Assembly (NCBI RefSeq): GCF_017798205.1
Contig: NZ_CP060010.1
Location: 1,240,001-1,304,000 of the forward strand
Source of the DNA: Cognatishimia activa
GTDB lineage: Bacteria; Pseudomonadota; Alphaproteobacteria; Rhodobacterales; Rhodobacteraceae
Length of the DNA: 64,000 nucleotides
Direction: 5' to 3'
The position numbers were made by a program, and so were the translations under genes. Below are positions 8,581 through 16,405 of this stretch, piece after piece; positions within the stretch are counted from its first letter, which is position 1; every line of letters starts with the position of its first letter. Under the pieces are notes generated by a model, which did not search any database, was not told the origin of the DNA, and saw only the letters and a program-made list of their open reading frames with translations.

Positions 8581-9402
8581 ATGACCAAAACGCCCCCAAC
8601 ATTGACCGACCGCGTAGCCCTTATGCGCAATCGCCAGCGCGCGGATCTGGACCGGGGCATGTTCCTGCAAACCCTCGTGGCTGACGACATCGAAGATCGC
8701 CTCGCCATGGTTAACAGGGACTTTACAGACATCGCGATTGTGACCGGCTTCCCTGACATCTGGCGCGCGCGGCTGCCCAAGGCCACGATTGTCCATGATA
8801 CCGACACGCTCGCGCTCACAGCCAAAAGCCACGACCTGATCATCCACGCCCTCGCCCTGCATTGGGCCAATGATCCCGTTGGCCAGCTCATCCAATGTCG
8901 CCACGCGCTGAAGGACGACGGCCTCTTGCTCACCGCCAGCTTCGGCGGCCAAACCCTGCAAGAGTTACGCGCCTGCTTGGCCCAAGCCGAGTCCGAACTC
9001 ACCGGAGGCCTCAGCCCCCGCATCCTCCCGATGGGAGAAATCCGAGACCTCGGCGCCCTATTGCAACGCGCTGGCTTTGCCCTTCCTGTTGCGGACAGCC
9101 TGCCTTTGGATGTCAGCTACGAAACCTCACTGGACTTGATGAAAGACCTGCGCGCCATGGGCGAAAACAACGCGCTTTTCGCGCGCCGCAAAACGCTCTC
9201 TACAAAGGCGCTTTTTGCCCGCACCGAAGATCTCTATCGTCAGTCTTTCACTGAAAATAACCGCCTCAAAACCACCTTCGAGATCATTTTCATGACCGGC
9301 TGGGCCCCCGACGAAAGCCAGCCGAAACCCCTGCGCCCGGGATCCGCCAGCGCGCGCCTCGCGGATGCGCTTAAGACCAGCGAGACCAAGCTGAAACCGT
9401 AA
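8581..9402 (+). CDS. Methyltransferase-like protein, BioC/NDUFAF5-related
   Basis: A 273-residue protein resembling the NDUFAF5 (complex I assembly) and BioC methyltransferase group. The N terminus (LTDRVALMRNRQRA), the segment HDLIIHALALHWANDPVGQL and HALKDDGLLLTASFGGQTLQELR fit that family. The first SAM motif is degenerate: IVTGFPDIW replaces a DxGxGxG loop, so activity is uncertain. It is divergent from comF across 14 bp. Rhodobacterales have complex I, so an NDUFAF5-like arginine hydroxylation role is possible but unproven. Confidence 0.72.
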   Translation: MTKTPPTLTDRVALMRNRQRADLDRGMFLQTLVADDIEDRLAMVNRDFTDIAIVTGFPDIWRARLPKATIVHDTDTLALTAKSHDLIIHALALHWANDPVGQLIQCRHALKDDGLLLTASFGGQTLQELRACLAQAESELTGGLSPRILPMGEIRDLGALLQRAGFALPVADSLPLDVSYETSLDLMKDLRAMGENNALFARRKTLSTKALFARTEDLYRQSFTENNRLKTTFEIIFMTGWAPDESQPKPLRPGSASARLADALKTSETKLKP

Positions 9403-9412
9403 TCCTATTTCT

Positions 9413-9433
9413 CTTGCCATAAATATCCAACCT
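9413..9433 (-). repeat. Degenerate copy of the dispersed GAGTATTTTTGGCAAGATGA repeat
   Basis: TCTTGCCATAAATATCC resembles, in reverse orientation, the repeat at 14608, 17955 and 21787, but with several differences. It lies just after the stop of the methyltransferase gene. It may be coincidence. Confidence 0.35.
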
Positions 9434-9530
9434 TGGGACACAGCCCCAAAATGCCGCATTGGATCACTTCGCGATTGACCCATCTCGCCAAGAGACTATC
9501 TCTGCTGAAATCCAAACCGATGAGAAGCCA

Positions 9531-10583
9531 ATGACCGATTTAGCCACCCGCCCCGAGCACGCCCCTGCTGACCACCCAAAGGTCGCGCGCGGCAAAACCG
9601 GCATCCTTCTCGCCAACCTCGGCACGCCGGATCACTACAGCTATTGGCCCATGCGCCGCTATCTAAACGAGTTTCTGTCAGATCGCCGTGTCATCGACTA
9701 TGCGCCTTGGAAATGGCAGCCCCTGTTGCAGCTGATCATCCTGACCAAACGCCCTTTCACGTCAGGTGAGGCCTATAAATCCATCTGGAATCACGACAAG
9801 GGCGAGAGCCCTTTGATGACGATCACCAAAGACCAAACCGCCAAATTCGCAGACCTCATGGCCGCGCGTCACGGCGATCAGGTCATGGTTGATTTCTGCA
9901 TGCGCTATGGCAATCCTTCCACCGAATCCAAAGTGCGTGAGATGGTCAAAGCGGGCTGCGAACGCATCCTGTTCTTCCCGCTCTATCCGCAATACGCGGG
10001 CGCGACCTCGGCGACGGCCAACGACCAGTTCTTCCGCGCTTTGATGAAAGAAACCTGGCAACCTGCGTCGCGCACGATTGAGCCTTACTACGACGACCCG
10101 CGCTATATCGACGCCTTGGCCAATTCGGTCGAAGAGGCATACGGCCAACTTGAAAAACGCCCCGATATCCTCGTGGTCAGCTACCACGGTATGCCCCTGC
10201 GCTATCTGATGCAGGGCGATCCTTACCACTGCCAATGCGCCAAGGTCACGCGGCTGTTGAAAGAACGTCTGGGTTGGAAAGACACCGATCTCGTCACCAC
10301 CTTCCAATCCAAATTCGGCCCCGAAGATTGGCTCCAGCCTTACACGGTCGAAGAAGTCGCGCGTCTGGCCGAAGAGGACGGCAAGAAAAACATCGCCGTC
10401 ATCGCGCCTGCTTTCTCTGCCGATTGCATCGAAACGCTCGAGGAAATCAACGAAGAGATCAAAGAAAGTTTTGAGGAAGCTGGCGGCGAGCATTTCACCT
10501 ATATTCCGTGCCTCAACGACCGCGACGATCACATTCAGGTTCTCGCAGATATCGCGACGGAAAACTTGCAGGGCTGGCTCTGA
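9531..10583 (+). CDS. hemH: Ferrochelatase
   Basis: Inserts ferrous iron into protoporphyrin IX, the last step of protoheme synthesis. It has 350 residues from the ATG at 9531; a frame to 9459 is open but lacks support. The catalytic His is in SYHGMP, and the acidic metal path is in PAFSADCIETLEEI. The N-terminal KTGILLANLGTP and PLYPQYAGAT segments are typical. Other heme genes (hemW, hemJ) lie elsewhere in the window. Confidence 0.96.
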   Translation: MTDLATRPEHAPADHPKVARGKTGILLANLGTPDHYSYWPMRRYLNEFLSDRRVIDYAPWKWQPLLQLIILTKRPFTSGEAYKSIWNHDKGESPLMTITKDQTAKFADLMAARHGDQVMVDFCMRYGNPSTESKVREMVKAGCERILFFPLYPQYAGATSATANDQFFRALMKETWQPASRTIEPYYDDPRYIDALANSVEEAYGQLEKRPDILVVSYHGMPLRYLMQGDPYHCQCAKVTRLLKERLGWKDTDLVTTFQSKFGPEDWLQPYTVEEVARLAEEDGKKNIAVIAPAFSADCIETLEEINEEIKESFEEAGGEHFTYIPCLNDRDDHIQVLADIATENLQGWL

Positions 10584-10628
10584 CCCATAAGCTCCGCGAT
10601 CAGAAACCCCTTGAACGCGGAGACCTTC

Positions 10629-11060
10629 ATGTCACTTCAAATCTTTCTACAACCGGTTGTTGCTCTGATCCTTTGGACCTTGGTGATTTGGTGCTGGCTC
10701 TATGCCACCCGCATTCCGGCCATGAGCAAAGCCCATGTGCACCCGCAATCCGCCCAAAGCCCTCGCGGAGACTGGCGGCAAAAACTACCGGAAAATGTGA
10801 ATTGGGTGGCAGACAATTATAACCACCTGCATGAACAGCCGACCGTGTTTTACGCGCTTATGGGAACCATCGCCCTGACGGGTCTGCAATCCTCGGCTGC
10901 GCTTGGTCTTGCTTGGGCCTATGTCGGGTTTCGGATCCTGCATTCTCTTGTGCAGATCCTAGGGAACCGTGTGATCGTGCGATTTACCTGTTTCGCGCTC
11001 GCAAGCCTTGCGTTGATTGCTTTGGCAATCGCAACGGTGCTCGCGATATTTAGCGCTTAA
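10629..11060 (+). CDS. MAPEG-family membrane protein
   Basis: A 143-residue protein with four hydrophobic segments and the MAPEG fingerprint (NYNHLHEQPTVFYAL and AWAYVGFRILHSLVQ). MAPEG members include glutathione S-transferase-like and leukotriene synthase enzymes; bacterial members are mostly uncharacterised. The ATG at 10629 has GCGGAGA upstream; an in-frame TTG at 10611 precedes that site and is rejected. It follows hemH by 45 bp and ends at a bidirectional terminator. Confidence 0.83.
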   Translation: MSLQIFLQPVVALILWTLVIWCWLYATRIPAMSKAHVHPQSAQSPRGDWRQKLPENVNWVADNYNHLHEQPTVFYALMGTIALTGLQSSAALGLAWAYVGFRILHSLVQILGNRVIVRFTCFALASLALIALAIATVLAIFSA

Positions 11061-11075
11061 CGAAGAGACTAGCGC

Positions 11076-11113
11076 AAAAGAAAAGAGGCGCTGCCAGAGC
11101 AACGCCTCCTTTT
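11076..11113. terminator. Bidirectional terminator between the MAPEG gene and the small exported protein gene
   Basis: GAGGCG (11085-11090) pairs with CGCCTC (11103-11108) around a 12-base loop. On the plus strand it is followed by CTTTTG, and on the minus strand by TTTTCTTTT, so it can serve both convergent genes. Confidence 0.75.
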
Positions 11114-11141
11114 GTAAAAAGCAGGGTGACCTGCCTTATAC

Positions 11142-11321
11142 TTAGTTGTTCATAGCTGCCGCCAGGATCGCCAGAACCAACAGAGGAACAACGATGTTGG
11201 AAGAAGAAGACGCTGCGTCTTCAACAACAACTTCTGGTTCCATCATTGCTTTGTCCATGCCGCCTGCGAATGCGGTGGAAGCTGCTGCAGTCAATGCTGC
11301 TGCGAGAACGAGTTTTTTCAT
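11142..11321 (-). CDS. Small exported protein with C-terminal membrane segment (59 residues)
   Basis: A short open frame with clear gene features: GGAGGG before the ATG at 11321, a signal peptide (MKKLVLAAALTAAASTAFA, cleavage after AFA), a short acidic middle (MEPEVVVEDAASSSS) and a C-terminal hydrophobic helix (IVVPLLVLAILAAAM). The product would be a tiny envelope protein anchored by its C terminus. I know of similar short proteins in Rhodobacterales but no function for them. It lies convergent to the MAPEG gene, near hemH, with its own hairpin-bearing leader and terminator. Confidence 0.85.
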   Translation of the reverse strand: MKKLVLAAALTAAASTAFAGGMDKAMMEPEVVVEDAASSSSNIVVPLLVLAILAAAMNN

Positions 11322-11341
11322 AGTAGTACCCTCCAGTATCA

Positions 11342-11373
11342 GCTTGCGCCAAAATTAAAGAATGAGCGCAAGC
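11342..11373 (-). repeat. Inverted repeat in the leader of the small exported protein gene
   Basis: GCTTGCGC (11342-11349) and GCGCAAGC (11366-11373) are perfect 8-bp arms around a 16-base AT-rich loop. The hairpin would sit about 20 bases before the start codon, just upstream of the ribosome-binding site. It could stabilise the mRNA or regulate translation; that is inference. Confidence 0.6.
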
Positions 11374-11469
11374 GCGTAAGACTTACCTCGTGATTCCTGT
11401 GTAATGTCTTGAAAGCGATCTTTGCAAACCTAATCACACACTTATCTCAGGCTCAGCGCCATAATGTGG

Positions 11470-12072
11470 TCAAATTAGCAACACTTGGGTGCCAACTTTG
11501 GCCAATTCGAACAGTTCTGCGATGTGCTCATTGTACAGGCCAATGCAGCCATTAGACGATCTGCGCCCAATTTTGCGTTCATCATGGGTGCCGTGGATTC
11601 GGTAATAGGTCCAACTCAGATAAAGTGCATGAGTCCCCAAGGGGTTATCCGGTCCGGGGCCTACGAATTCTGGCCATTCTGGATTGCGTTCCAGCATCGC
11701 TGGCGTCGGTCGCCAACTTGGTCCCTCGACCTTGCGTACAACCTTAGTGCGACCCAATCTTGTGAGATCTTCGGTCAGTGGAACAGAGGACGGATAGAGC
11801 TTGTAAGTGTTTCCATCCTGGCTCCAATAATGCAATGCGCGGCTTGTTGTATCGCAAAGTATCGCGCCATTTTTCAGATTCTTAAAATATGGCTCCCAAG
11901 AAAGACCCCGAAAGCTCGACGCATTTCGGCGCACAGTTTCGATATCTGCTTCGATTTCTGTAGTCGAATCCGCGTTCACATCATCCTGCGCCAAAGCAGG
12001 CGCGCCGATGAAGGCCGTACTCGTTGCCAAAAACGTGCGTCGACTGACGCGGTCAAACGGCGATTTACTCAT
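11470..12072 (-). CDS. L,D-transpeptidase (YkuD) with Tat-type signal
   Basis: Periplasmic L,D-transpeptidase that cross-links peptidoglycan or attaches proteins to it. It has 200 residues. The N terminus carries a twin-arginine signal (SRRTFLATSTAFIGAPALA). The catalytic motif is HGTHDERKIGRRSSNGCIGL, with the active-site Cys in NGC. ATG at 12072 has GAGGGG upstream. It is divergent from a CAP-domain lipoprotein gene, with a second L,D-transpeptidase gene beyond that. Confidence 0.9.
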   Translation of the reverse strand: MSKSPFDRVSRRTFLATSTAFIGAPALAQDDVNADSTTEIEADIETVRRNASSFRGLSWEPYFKNLKNGAILCDTTSRALHYWSQDGNTYKLYPSSVPLTEDLTRLGRTKVVRKVEGPSWRPTPAMLERNPEWPEFVGPGPDNPLGTHALYLSWTYYRIHGTHDERKIGRRSSNGCIGLYNEHIAELFELAKVGTQVLLI

Positions 12073-12241
12073 GATATGCCCCTCAATGACATAAGTTTGG
12101 CGGCAATTTATGGCGCTAAAGCCGCAGTCGCAAATCAAACAAGCGTCATCTTGCCGTGGTCACGGGAATGTGGGCTTTCAACGCAACGATACACCCGCTA
12201 AAGATCTCTGCATGCGAAAGACAGAGCCAAGAGGGGGTCTC

Positions 12242-12790
12242 ATGCGCATTCTTGCCCTGATGATGAGTGTTGTTCTGGCCGTATCCGGCTGCACGCTTGG
12301 CGCGCCATCCGAGCCCACTTTAGGCGCCGACGGCAAACCTTTGCCCCGCCTTTACCGGATCAAGGATCGCGATGTTGGCATGATCCAATTGCGTATGCTG
12401 GATTCTGTCAACGCGCTGCGCAGCGCCACCGGCGTTGAAGCAGTTGAGATGGATGCCAATCTGATCGCCGCTGCCGCCACACACGCGCGCGACATGTCGA
12501 TCCAAAACCGCCCGTGGCACTTCGGCTCTGACGGCTCGTCGCCCATCGAGCGTGTGGCGCGGTCTGGCTATGTTGGTACCCTTGTAGGCGAAAACATCTC
12601 CGAGACCTACGAGACGGAACTCGAAACCCTCGCCGCCTGGATGGAAGAACCCGGCTCTCGCACCGTGATCATGGATCCAGCTGCGACTGATATGGGGTTT
12701 GCTTGGCTGCAAGAAGCGAACGGCAAGATCTGGTGGGTGCTGGTTCTGGGTGCTGAAACCGAAGCAGAGCTGGTTGCGGAACTGCAATAA
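12242..12790 (+). CDS. CAP-domain (SCP/PR1) lipoprotein
   Basis: Probable outer-membrane or periplasmic lipoprotein of 182 residues. The signal peptide ends in a lipobox (VLAVSGC), and the CAP domain follows (MLDSVNALRSATGV, AATHARDMSIQNRPWHFG, GYVGTLVGENIS). Bacterial CAP-domain proteins are poorly understood. The ATG at 12242 follows GAGGGGG at ideal distance. Its stop codon abuts the stop of the convergent L,D-transpeptidase gene, and another L,D-transpeptidase lies divergently upstream, suggesting an envelope role. Confidence 0.85.
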   Translation: MRILALMMSVVLAVSGCTLGAPSEPTLGADGKPLPRLYRIKDRDVGMIQLRMLDSVNALRSATGVEAVEMDANLIAAAATHARDMSIQNRPWHFGSDGSSPIERVARSGYVGTLVGENISETYETELETLAAWMEEPGSRTVIMDPAATDMGFAWLQEANGKIWWVLVLGAETEAELVAELQ

Positions 12791-13279
12791 TCACTCGCGA
12801 ATTATGATCTTGGTGCCGGTTCCGACCATGGCATAGATCTCACGCATCTCGCGGTTGGTGACGGCGATACAGCCCAGCGTCCAATCAATCAGATCGCTTT
12901 GGTATTTCTTGGGCCGCCCGTGGATAAAGATATCGCCCCCGGGATCGACGCCCAGCGCCTTGGCCTCGGCAATGTCTTTTTCGTTGGGATAAGAAATCCC
13001 TAAAGACAGGTAGAACTGGCTCTGCGGATTGCGCCGGTCAATTTCATAGACACCTTCCGGCGTGCGCCCGTCGCCCTCTTGGACCTTATCGCCAATCGGC
13101 GCGAAGCCTAGCCCGACGTCATATTCGCGCAGCACAATTGGGCCATGCATCAGATACATTTTGCGCTCGGCCTTCTCGACCACAATGCGTGTCACTTTTG
13201 GCCCCTTATAAGAGCCATAACTCTGGCCACAGGCCGCAAGAAACAGCCCCGCCACGAAAATGAGAAAAAGCGCCCGCAT
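12791..13279 (-). CDS. L,D-transpeptidase lipoprotein (ErfK/YbiS-type)
   Basis: A 162-residue envelope protein with a lipoprotein signal (FVAGLFLAAC) followed directly by a YkuD domain. The catalytic stretch is FIHGRPKKY with DWTLGCIAVTN, containing the nucleophile Cys. The preceding segment RTPEGVYEIDRRNPQSQFYLSLGISYP is typical of the family. It is tail-to-tail with the CAP lipoprotein gene with zero spacing. Confidence 0.9.
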   Translation of the reverse strand: MRALFLIFVAGLFLAACGQSYGSYKGPKVTRIVVEKAERKMYLMHGPIVLREYDVGLGFAPIGDKVQEGDGRTPEGVYEIDRRNPQSQFYLSLGISYPNEKDIAEAKALGVDPGGDIFIHGRPKKYQSDLIDWTLGCIAVTNREMREIYAMVGTGTKIIIRE

Positions 13280-13348
13280 TTGATGCTCTGTTTGTTGTTT
13301 TGGCGGACCATATCACGAAAGCGCGGTGCGGCCCAGCTCACAAATCTG

Positions 13349-14566
13349 TCAGCGCGCGAATGCGCCGACCAGCTCAACGTGGCTTGACCAGCGGAACTGA
13401 TCAACCACCTGCACCCAGTCCAGACGATAGCCCGCCTCCACCAAGATCTTGGCGTCCCGCGCGAATGTCACCGGATTGCAGGACACAAAAGCGACCCTCG
13501 CCAAATCCGACCGCGCCAATTCCACCGTTTGGGCCAAGGCCCCTGCCCGCGGCGGATCAATCACCGCAGCGTCATAGCGCAGATCCTCCGCCATCAACGG
13601 ATTGCGAAACAGATCCCGCGTCTCAACCGAAACCCGTTTCAGCCCCTGCGCCTCGCGCCACCCACGATCCAAGGCCTTCATCATCGCAGCCTCGCCTTCA
13701 GTCGCATGGACCTCAGCAGTCTCGGCCATGGGCAAGGAAAACGTCCCGCAACCAGCAAAGAGATCCACAACGGATTGCGCATCCCCCACAATCTCTTGCG
13801 CTGCCGCAACCAAAGCTGCCTCACCCTCGCGCGTCGCCTGCAAAAACGCCCCCGGAGGCGGCACAACCCGCGCCCCGCCAAAGCGCTGCACCGGAGGCAC
13901 CAAGGTCGCGATCACCTCACCATCCCAGGTCAGCCGCGCCACCTTCAAGCGCTGCGCCTCTTGACCCAACTGCGCCTCAAACGCTCCATCCAAAGGCTTG
14001 CCACCTGAAACGGCAATATCCAGACCGCCCTCAGAAAGCGTCGCCGTGACCGACAATTCGCCCTTCCGAGACGCACCTAAAACCGCCAACTCGCGCGCAA
14101 TATCCAAAGCGGGCATCAAATCTGGGTGCAACACATCGCAGTCCGAGATCTCTGCGATCACAGAACTCGCCCGCATGTGAAATCCGGCCATCGCCCCTTT
14201 TTTCGTGCGCCGCGCCGAGATCACCGCCCGCCGCCGACTGCGCACCGGAGAGGTTTTGATCGGGCGAAATACGGTCTCAAGCCCTACCGCCGCGAGAGCC
14301 TGCCGCACCACATCCACTTTCCAAGCTGCAACAAACGCGTCAGACGCGTGCTGCAACCCACAGCCACCACAGGATTTGAAATGACCACAGGGCGCTTTCA
14401 CCCGATCCTCGGACGGCGTCACAACCCGCAAGTCCTGCAGCCGATCGCCGTCCAAAACGCCACTGACGGTCTCTCCCGGCAAAGACAAAGGCGCAAAAAC
14501 TGGCCCCGCAGCGATCCCGTCGCCATGGTGCCCAAGTCTCTCAATTTGATGGTCTGTCCGTGTCAT
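13349..14566 (-). CDS. TrmA/RlmD-family RNA (uracil-5-)methyltransferase
   Basis: A 405-residue class I SAM-dependent RNA methyltransferase. The N-terminal region carries an iron-sulfur cluster motif (CGHFKSCGGC with a further Cys at CDVLHP). The SAM-binding loop is VVDLFAGCGTFSLPMAE, a catalytic NPP-like motif is DPPRAGA, and the nucleophile Cys is in VSCNP. The TRAM domain seems short or absent. The family methylates U in 23S rRNA or tRNA; which site this one modifies cannot be told here. Confidence 0.88.
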   Translation of the reverse strand: MTRTDHQIERLGHHGDGIAAGPVFAPLSLPGETVSGVLDGDRLQDLRVVTPSEDRVKAPCGHFKSCGGCGLQHASDAFVAAWKVDVVRQALAAVGLETVFRPIKTSPVRSRRRAVISARRTKKGAMAGFHMRASSVIAEISDCDVLHPDLMPALDIARELAVLGASRKGELSVTATLSEGGLDIAVSGGKPLDGAFEAQLGQEAQRLKVARLTWDGEVIATLVPPVQRFGGARVVPPPGAFLQATREGEAALVAAAQEIVGDAQSVVDLFAGCGTFSLPMAETAEVHATEGEAAMMKALDRGWREAQGLKRVSVETRDLFRNPLMAEDLRYDAAVIDPPRAGALAQTVELARSDLARVAFVSCNPVTFARDAKILVEAGYRLDWVQVVDQFRWSSHVELVGAFAR

Positions 14567-14607
14567 CCCGCGCCTTTAGCCCGAGGCCTACCCCAAAGCC
14601 AAGCCTC

Positions 14608-14634
14608 TTCATCTTGCCAAAATACTCAAATCCC
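14608..14634 (-). repeat. Dispersed repeat, copy 1
   Basis: On the minus strand this reads GGGATTTGAGTATTTTGGCA followed by AGATGAA. It matches the copy at 17955-17983 except for one T in the T-run. It lies 23 bp outside the 14658 stop of cca, in the short gap before the RNA methyltransferase gene. Confidence 0.8.
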
Positions 14635-14657
14635 ACGCGCGCGGCGGGATGGAACGC

Positions 14658-15812
14658 CTAGAGGGAGCGCAACAGGTCGTCTTTGGACAGAGTAAAACCC
14701 GAGGCAATCCACGACGCTTCAAGGGTTTTCAAAGCCTCGCCCAAATTCTCGCCCTCAAACTCTGGCATCAGATCAGCTGCTTTCACCGGGAACTCCGCCC
14801 CCGCGCCCAGCGCGATGTCTGTCCTCATTTCGGGATGCAAAGGCGTCTCAAAAACCGCAGCGCGTAAAAGCGCAACCGAATAGGCCACATCCGCTCCACG
14901 CCGATAGGCCACCGCGGCCAAAGCCTCCATCGACCCTGTCTCTTCGCGCAGAATACCAAGCGTTTCGGTCTGTTTCTTGGAAAGGCGCAGCCTCTCTGAA
15001 AACCCGTCCCCACCCAAACTGGCGAGACGACGCAACGCGTCCGGCGCAAGCCCCGCCTCACCTTCCAAATGCACCAAAGGCGCAAGCGCGCGGTCTTCAG
15101 CGCCGGGCAGGACTTGTCCCAAAACTCCAGTCTGCCGCATCGCCGCGACAGAGGGTGCAGGATCTGTGGCAGCCAACAGCTTTATAAGCTCCGAACCGAT
15201 CCGTTCTTTCGAAATCTGTGCAAGGCCCTCAAAGGTCTCGGCAATCGCGGCCAAAGCCGCTGGATCCATGCCCGCCGCTGGATCCCCGTACCACGCATGA
15301 AAGCGAAAATACCTAAGGATCCGTAGGTAATCTTCGCGAATGCGCAGTTTCGGATTGTCGATGAACCGCAAAATACGCGCCTCAAGATCGGCCATCCCGC
15401 CCAGAGGATCCAAGACCTCTCCGTCCCGACCCACATAAAGTGCGTTCATCGTGAAATCCCGACGCCGCGCGTCATCCCTCACGTTCGTGGAAAAGGCAAC
15501 GGTCGCGCGGCGACCATCCGTGGCCACGTCTTTGCGAAAGGTGGTGATTTCGTGCGGGATACCGCCACTCACGACAGTGATGGTGCCGTGATCGATGCCT
15601 GTTGGAATGGCCTTCAGCCCCGCCGTTTTCGCCAATTGCACAACCTGATCCGGCGTCGCGTCGGTGCTCATGTCCACATCGGACACAGCGACGCCCATCA
15701 ACGCATTACGCACGCAGCCGCCCACCGCATAGACCTGATATCCGGCGTCTGAGAGCATCGCGAAAACAGCCTGCGTTTGTGCGCGTGTCAGCCAGTCGCC
15801 AGAGATCTTCAA
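14658..15812 (-). CDS. cca: CCA tRNA nucleotidyltransferase / polyA polymerase-type enzyme
   Basis: Adds or repairs the 3' CCA end of tRNAs. It has 384 residues. The nucleotidyltransferase head shows VYAVGGCVRNALMG and the metal-binding DVDMSTDA; RRRDFTMNALY and RILRFIDNPKLRIREDYLRILRY-type motifs follow. I place the start at the TTG at 15812 (MKISGDWL), which overlaps the preceding stop as TTGA and has AGAGG upstream. The longer open frame to 15917 lies inside the Nudix gene and has no family-like residues. Confidence 0.9.
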   Translation of the reverse strand: MKISGDWLTRAQTQAVFAMLSDAGYQVYAVGGCVRNALMGVAVSDVDMSTDATPDQVVQLAKTAGLKAIPTGIDHGTITVVSGGIPHEITTFRKDVATDGRRATVAFSTNVRDDARRRDFTMNALYVGRDGEVLDPLGGMADLEARILRFIDNPKLRIREDYLRILRYFRFHAWYGDPAAGMDPAALAAIAETFEGLAQISKERIGSELIKLLAATDPAPSVAAMRQTGVLGQVLPGAEDRALAPLVHLEGEAGLAPDALRRLASLGGDGFSERLRLSKKQTETLGILREETGSMEALAAVAYRRGADVAYSVALLRAAVFETPLHPEMRTDIALGAGAEFPVKAADLMPEFEGENLGEALKTLEASWIASGFTLSKDDLLRSL

Positions 15813-16405
15813 GAGGACATCCTCTCGGCCAACCCCCGCAATATACGCGCGGTCGCGCCCCAGATGTAATAGGGACCGAAAGGCACCGTATAATAGTGAC
15901 GACGCTGACCAAGCCATCGACGGCCCTGCACCGAAAAATTCGATTTATCCGTCACATGACTGAGTGGCACCCGAAAGACCTCTTCGACCTCTCCTCGTTC
16001 CGGCGTGATCGTGAAATCGCGCTCAATCAGGCCAATCACAGGCGTCACCGTAAAGCTCGTCACGGTTTCATGCGTCGGCAAAACACCCAGAACCCGCACC
16101 GCATCTTCGGGCAACCCGATCTCTTCGCGCGCCTCGCGCAGAGCGGCGGCGGTGACATCCGCGTCGCTGTCTTCTTGCTTGCCGCCGGGAAAAGCGATCT
16201 GACCCGGATGGTGCTTCAAATGACTCGCGCGTTTGGTCAGCAGGACCTGGGCCACGCCGTCGATCACCTGTACCGGCATCAAAACCCCAGCAGGACGCAG
16301 CTTGCGCCCCTCGGGCAACACAACGCCAGGGTTCAGATCGAAATCAGACGAGCTCGCGGACTCCCGCGCCAAAGCCGCAAGCAAAGGCGCGAGAGGATCG
16401 CTCAT
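15809..16405 (-). CDS. Nudix hydrolase, CoA pyrophosphatase type
   Basis: A 198-residue hydrolase probably cleaving CoA and its derivatives to phosphopantetheine and 3',5'-ADP. The branch signature LLTKRASHLKHHPGQIAFPGG-like stretch (about 56-76) precedes the Nudix box containing AALREAREEIGL. ATG at 16405 overlaps the hslO stop as ATGA, and its own stop overlaps the TTG of cca. These three genes are therefore translated as a coupled unit. Confidence 0.9.
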   Translation of the reverse strand: MSDPLAPLLAALARESASSSDFDLNPGVVLPEGRKLRPAGVLMPVQVIDGVAQVLLTKRASHLKHHPGQIAFPGGKQEDSDADVTAAALREAREEIGLPEDAVRVLGVLPTHETVTSFTVTPVIGLIERDFTITPERGEVEEVFRVPLSHVTDKSNFSVQGRRWLGQRRHYYTVPFGPYYIWGATARILRGLAERMSS

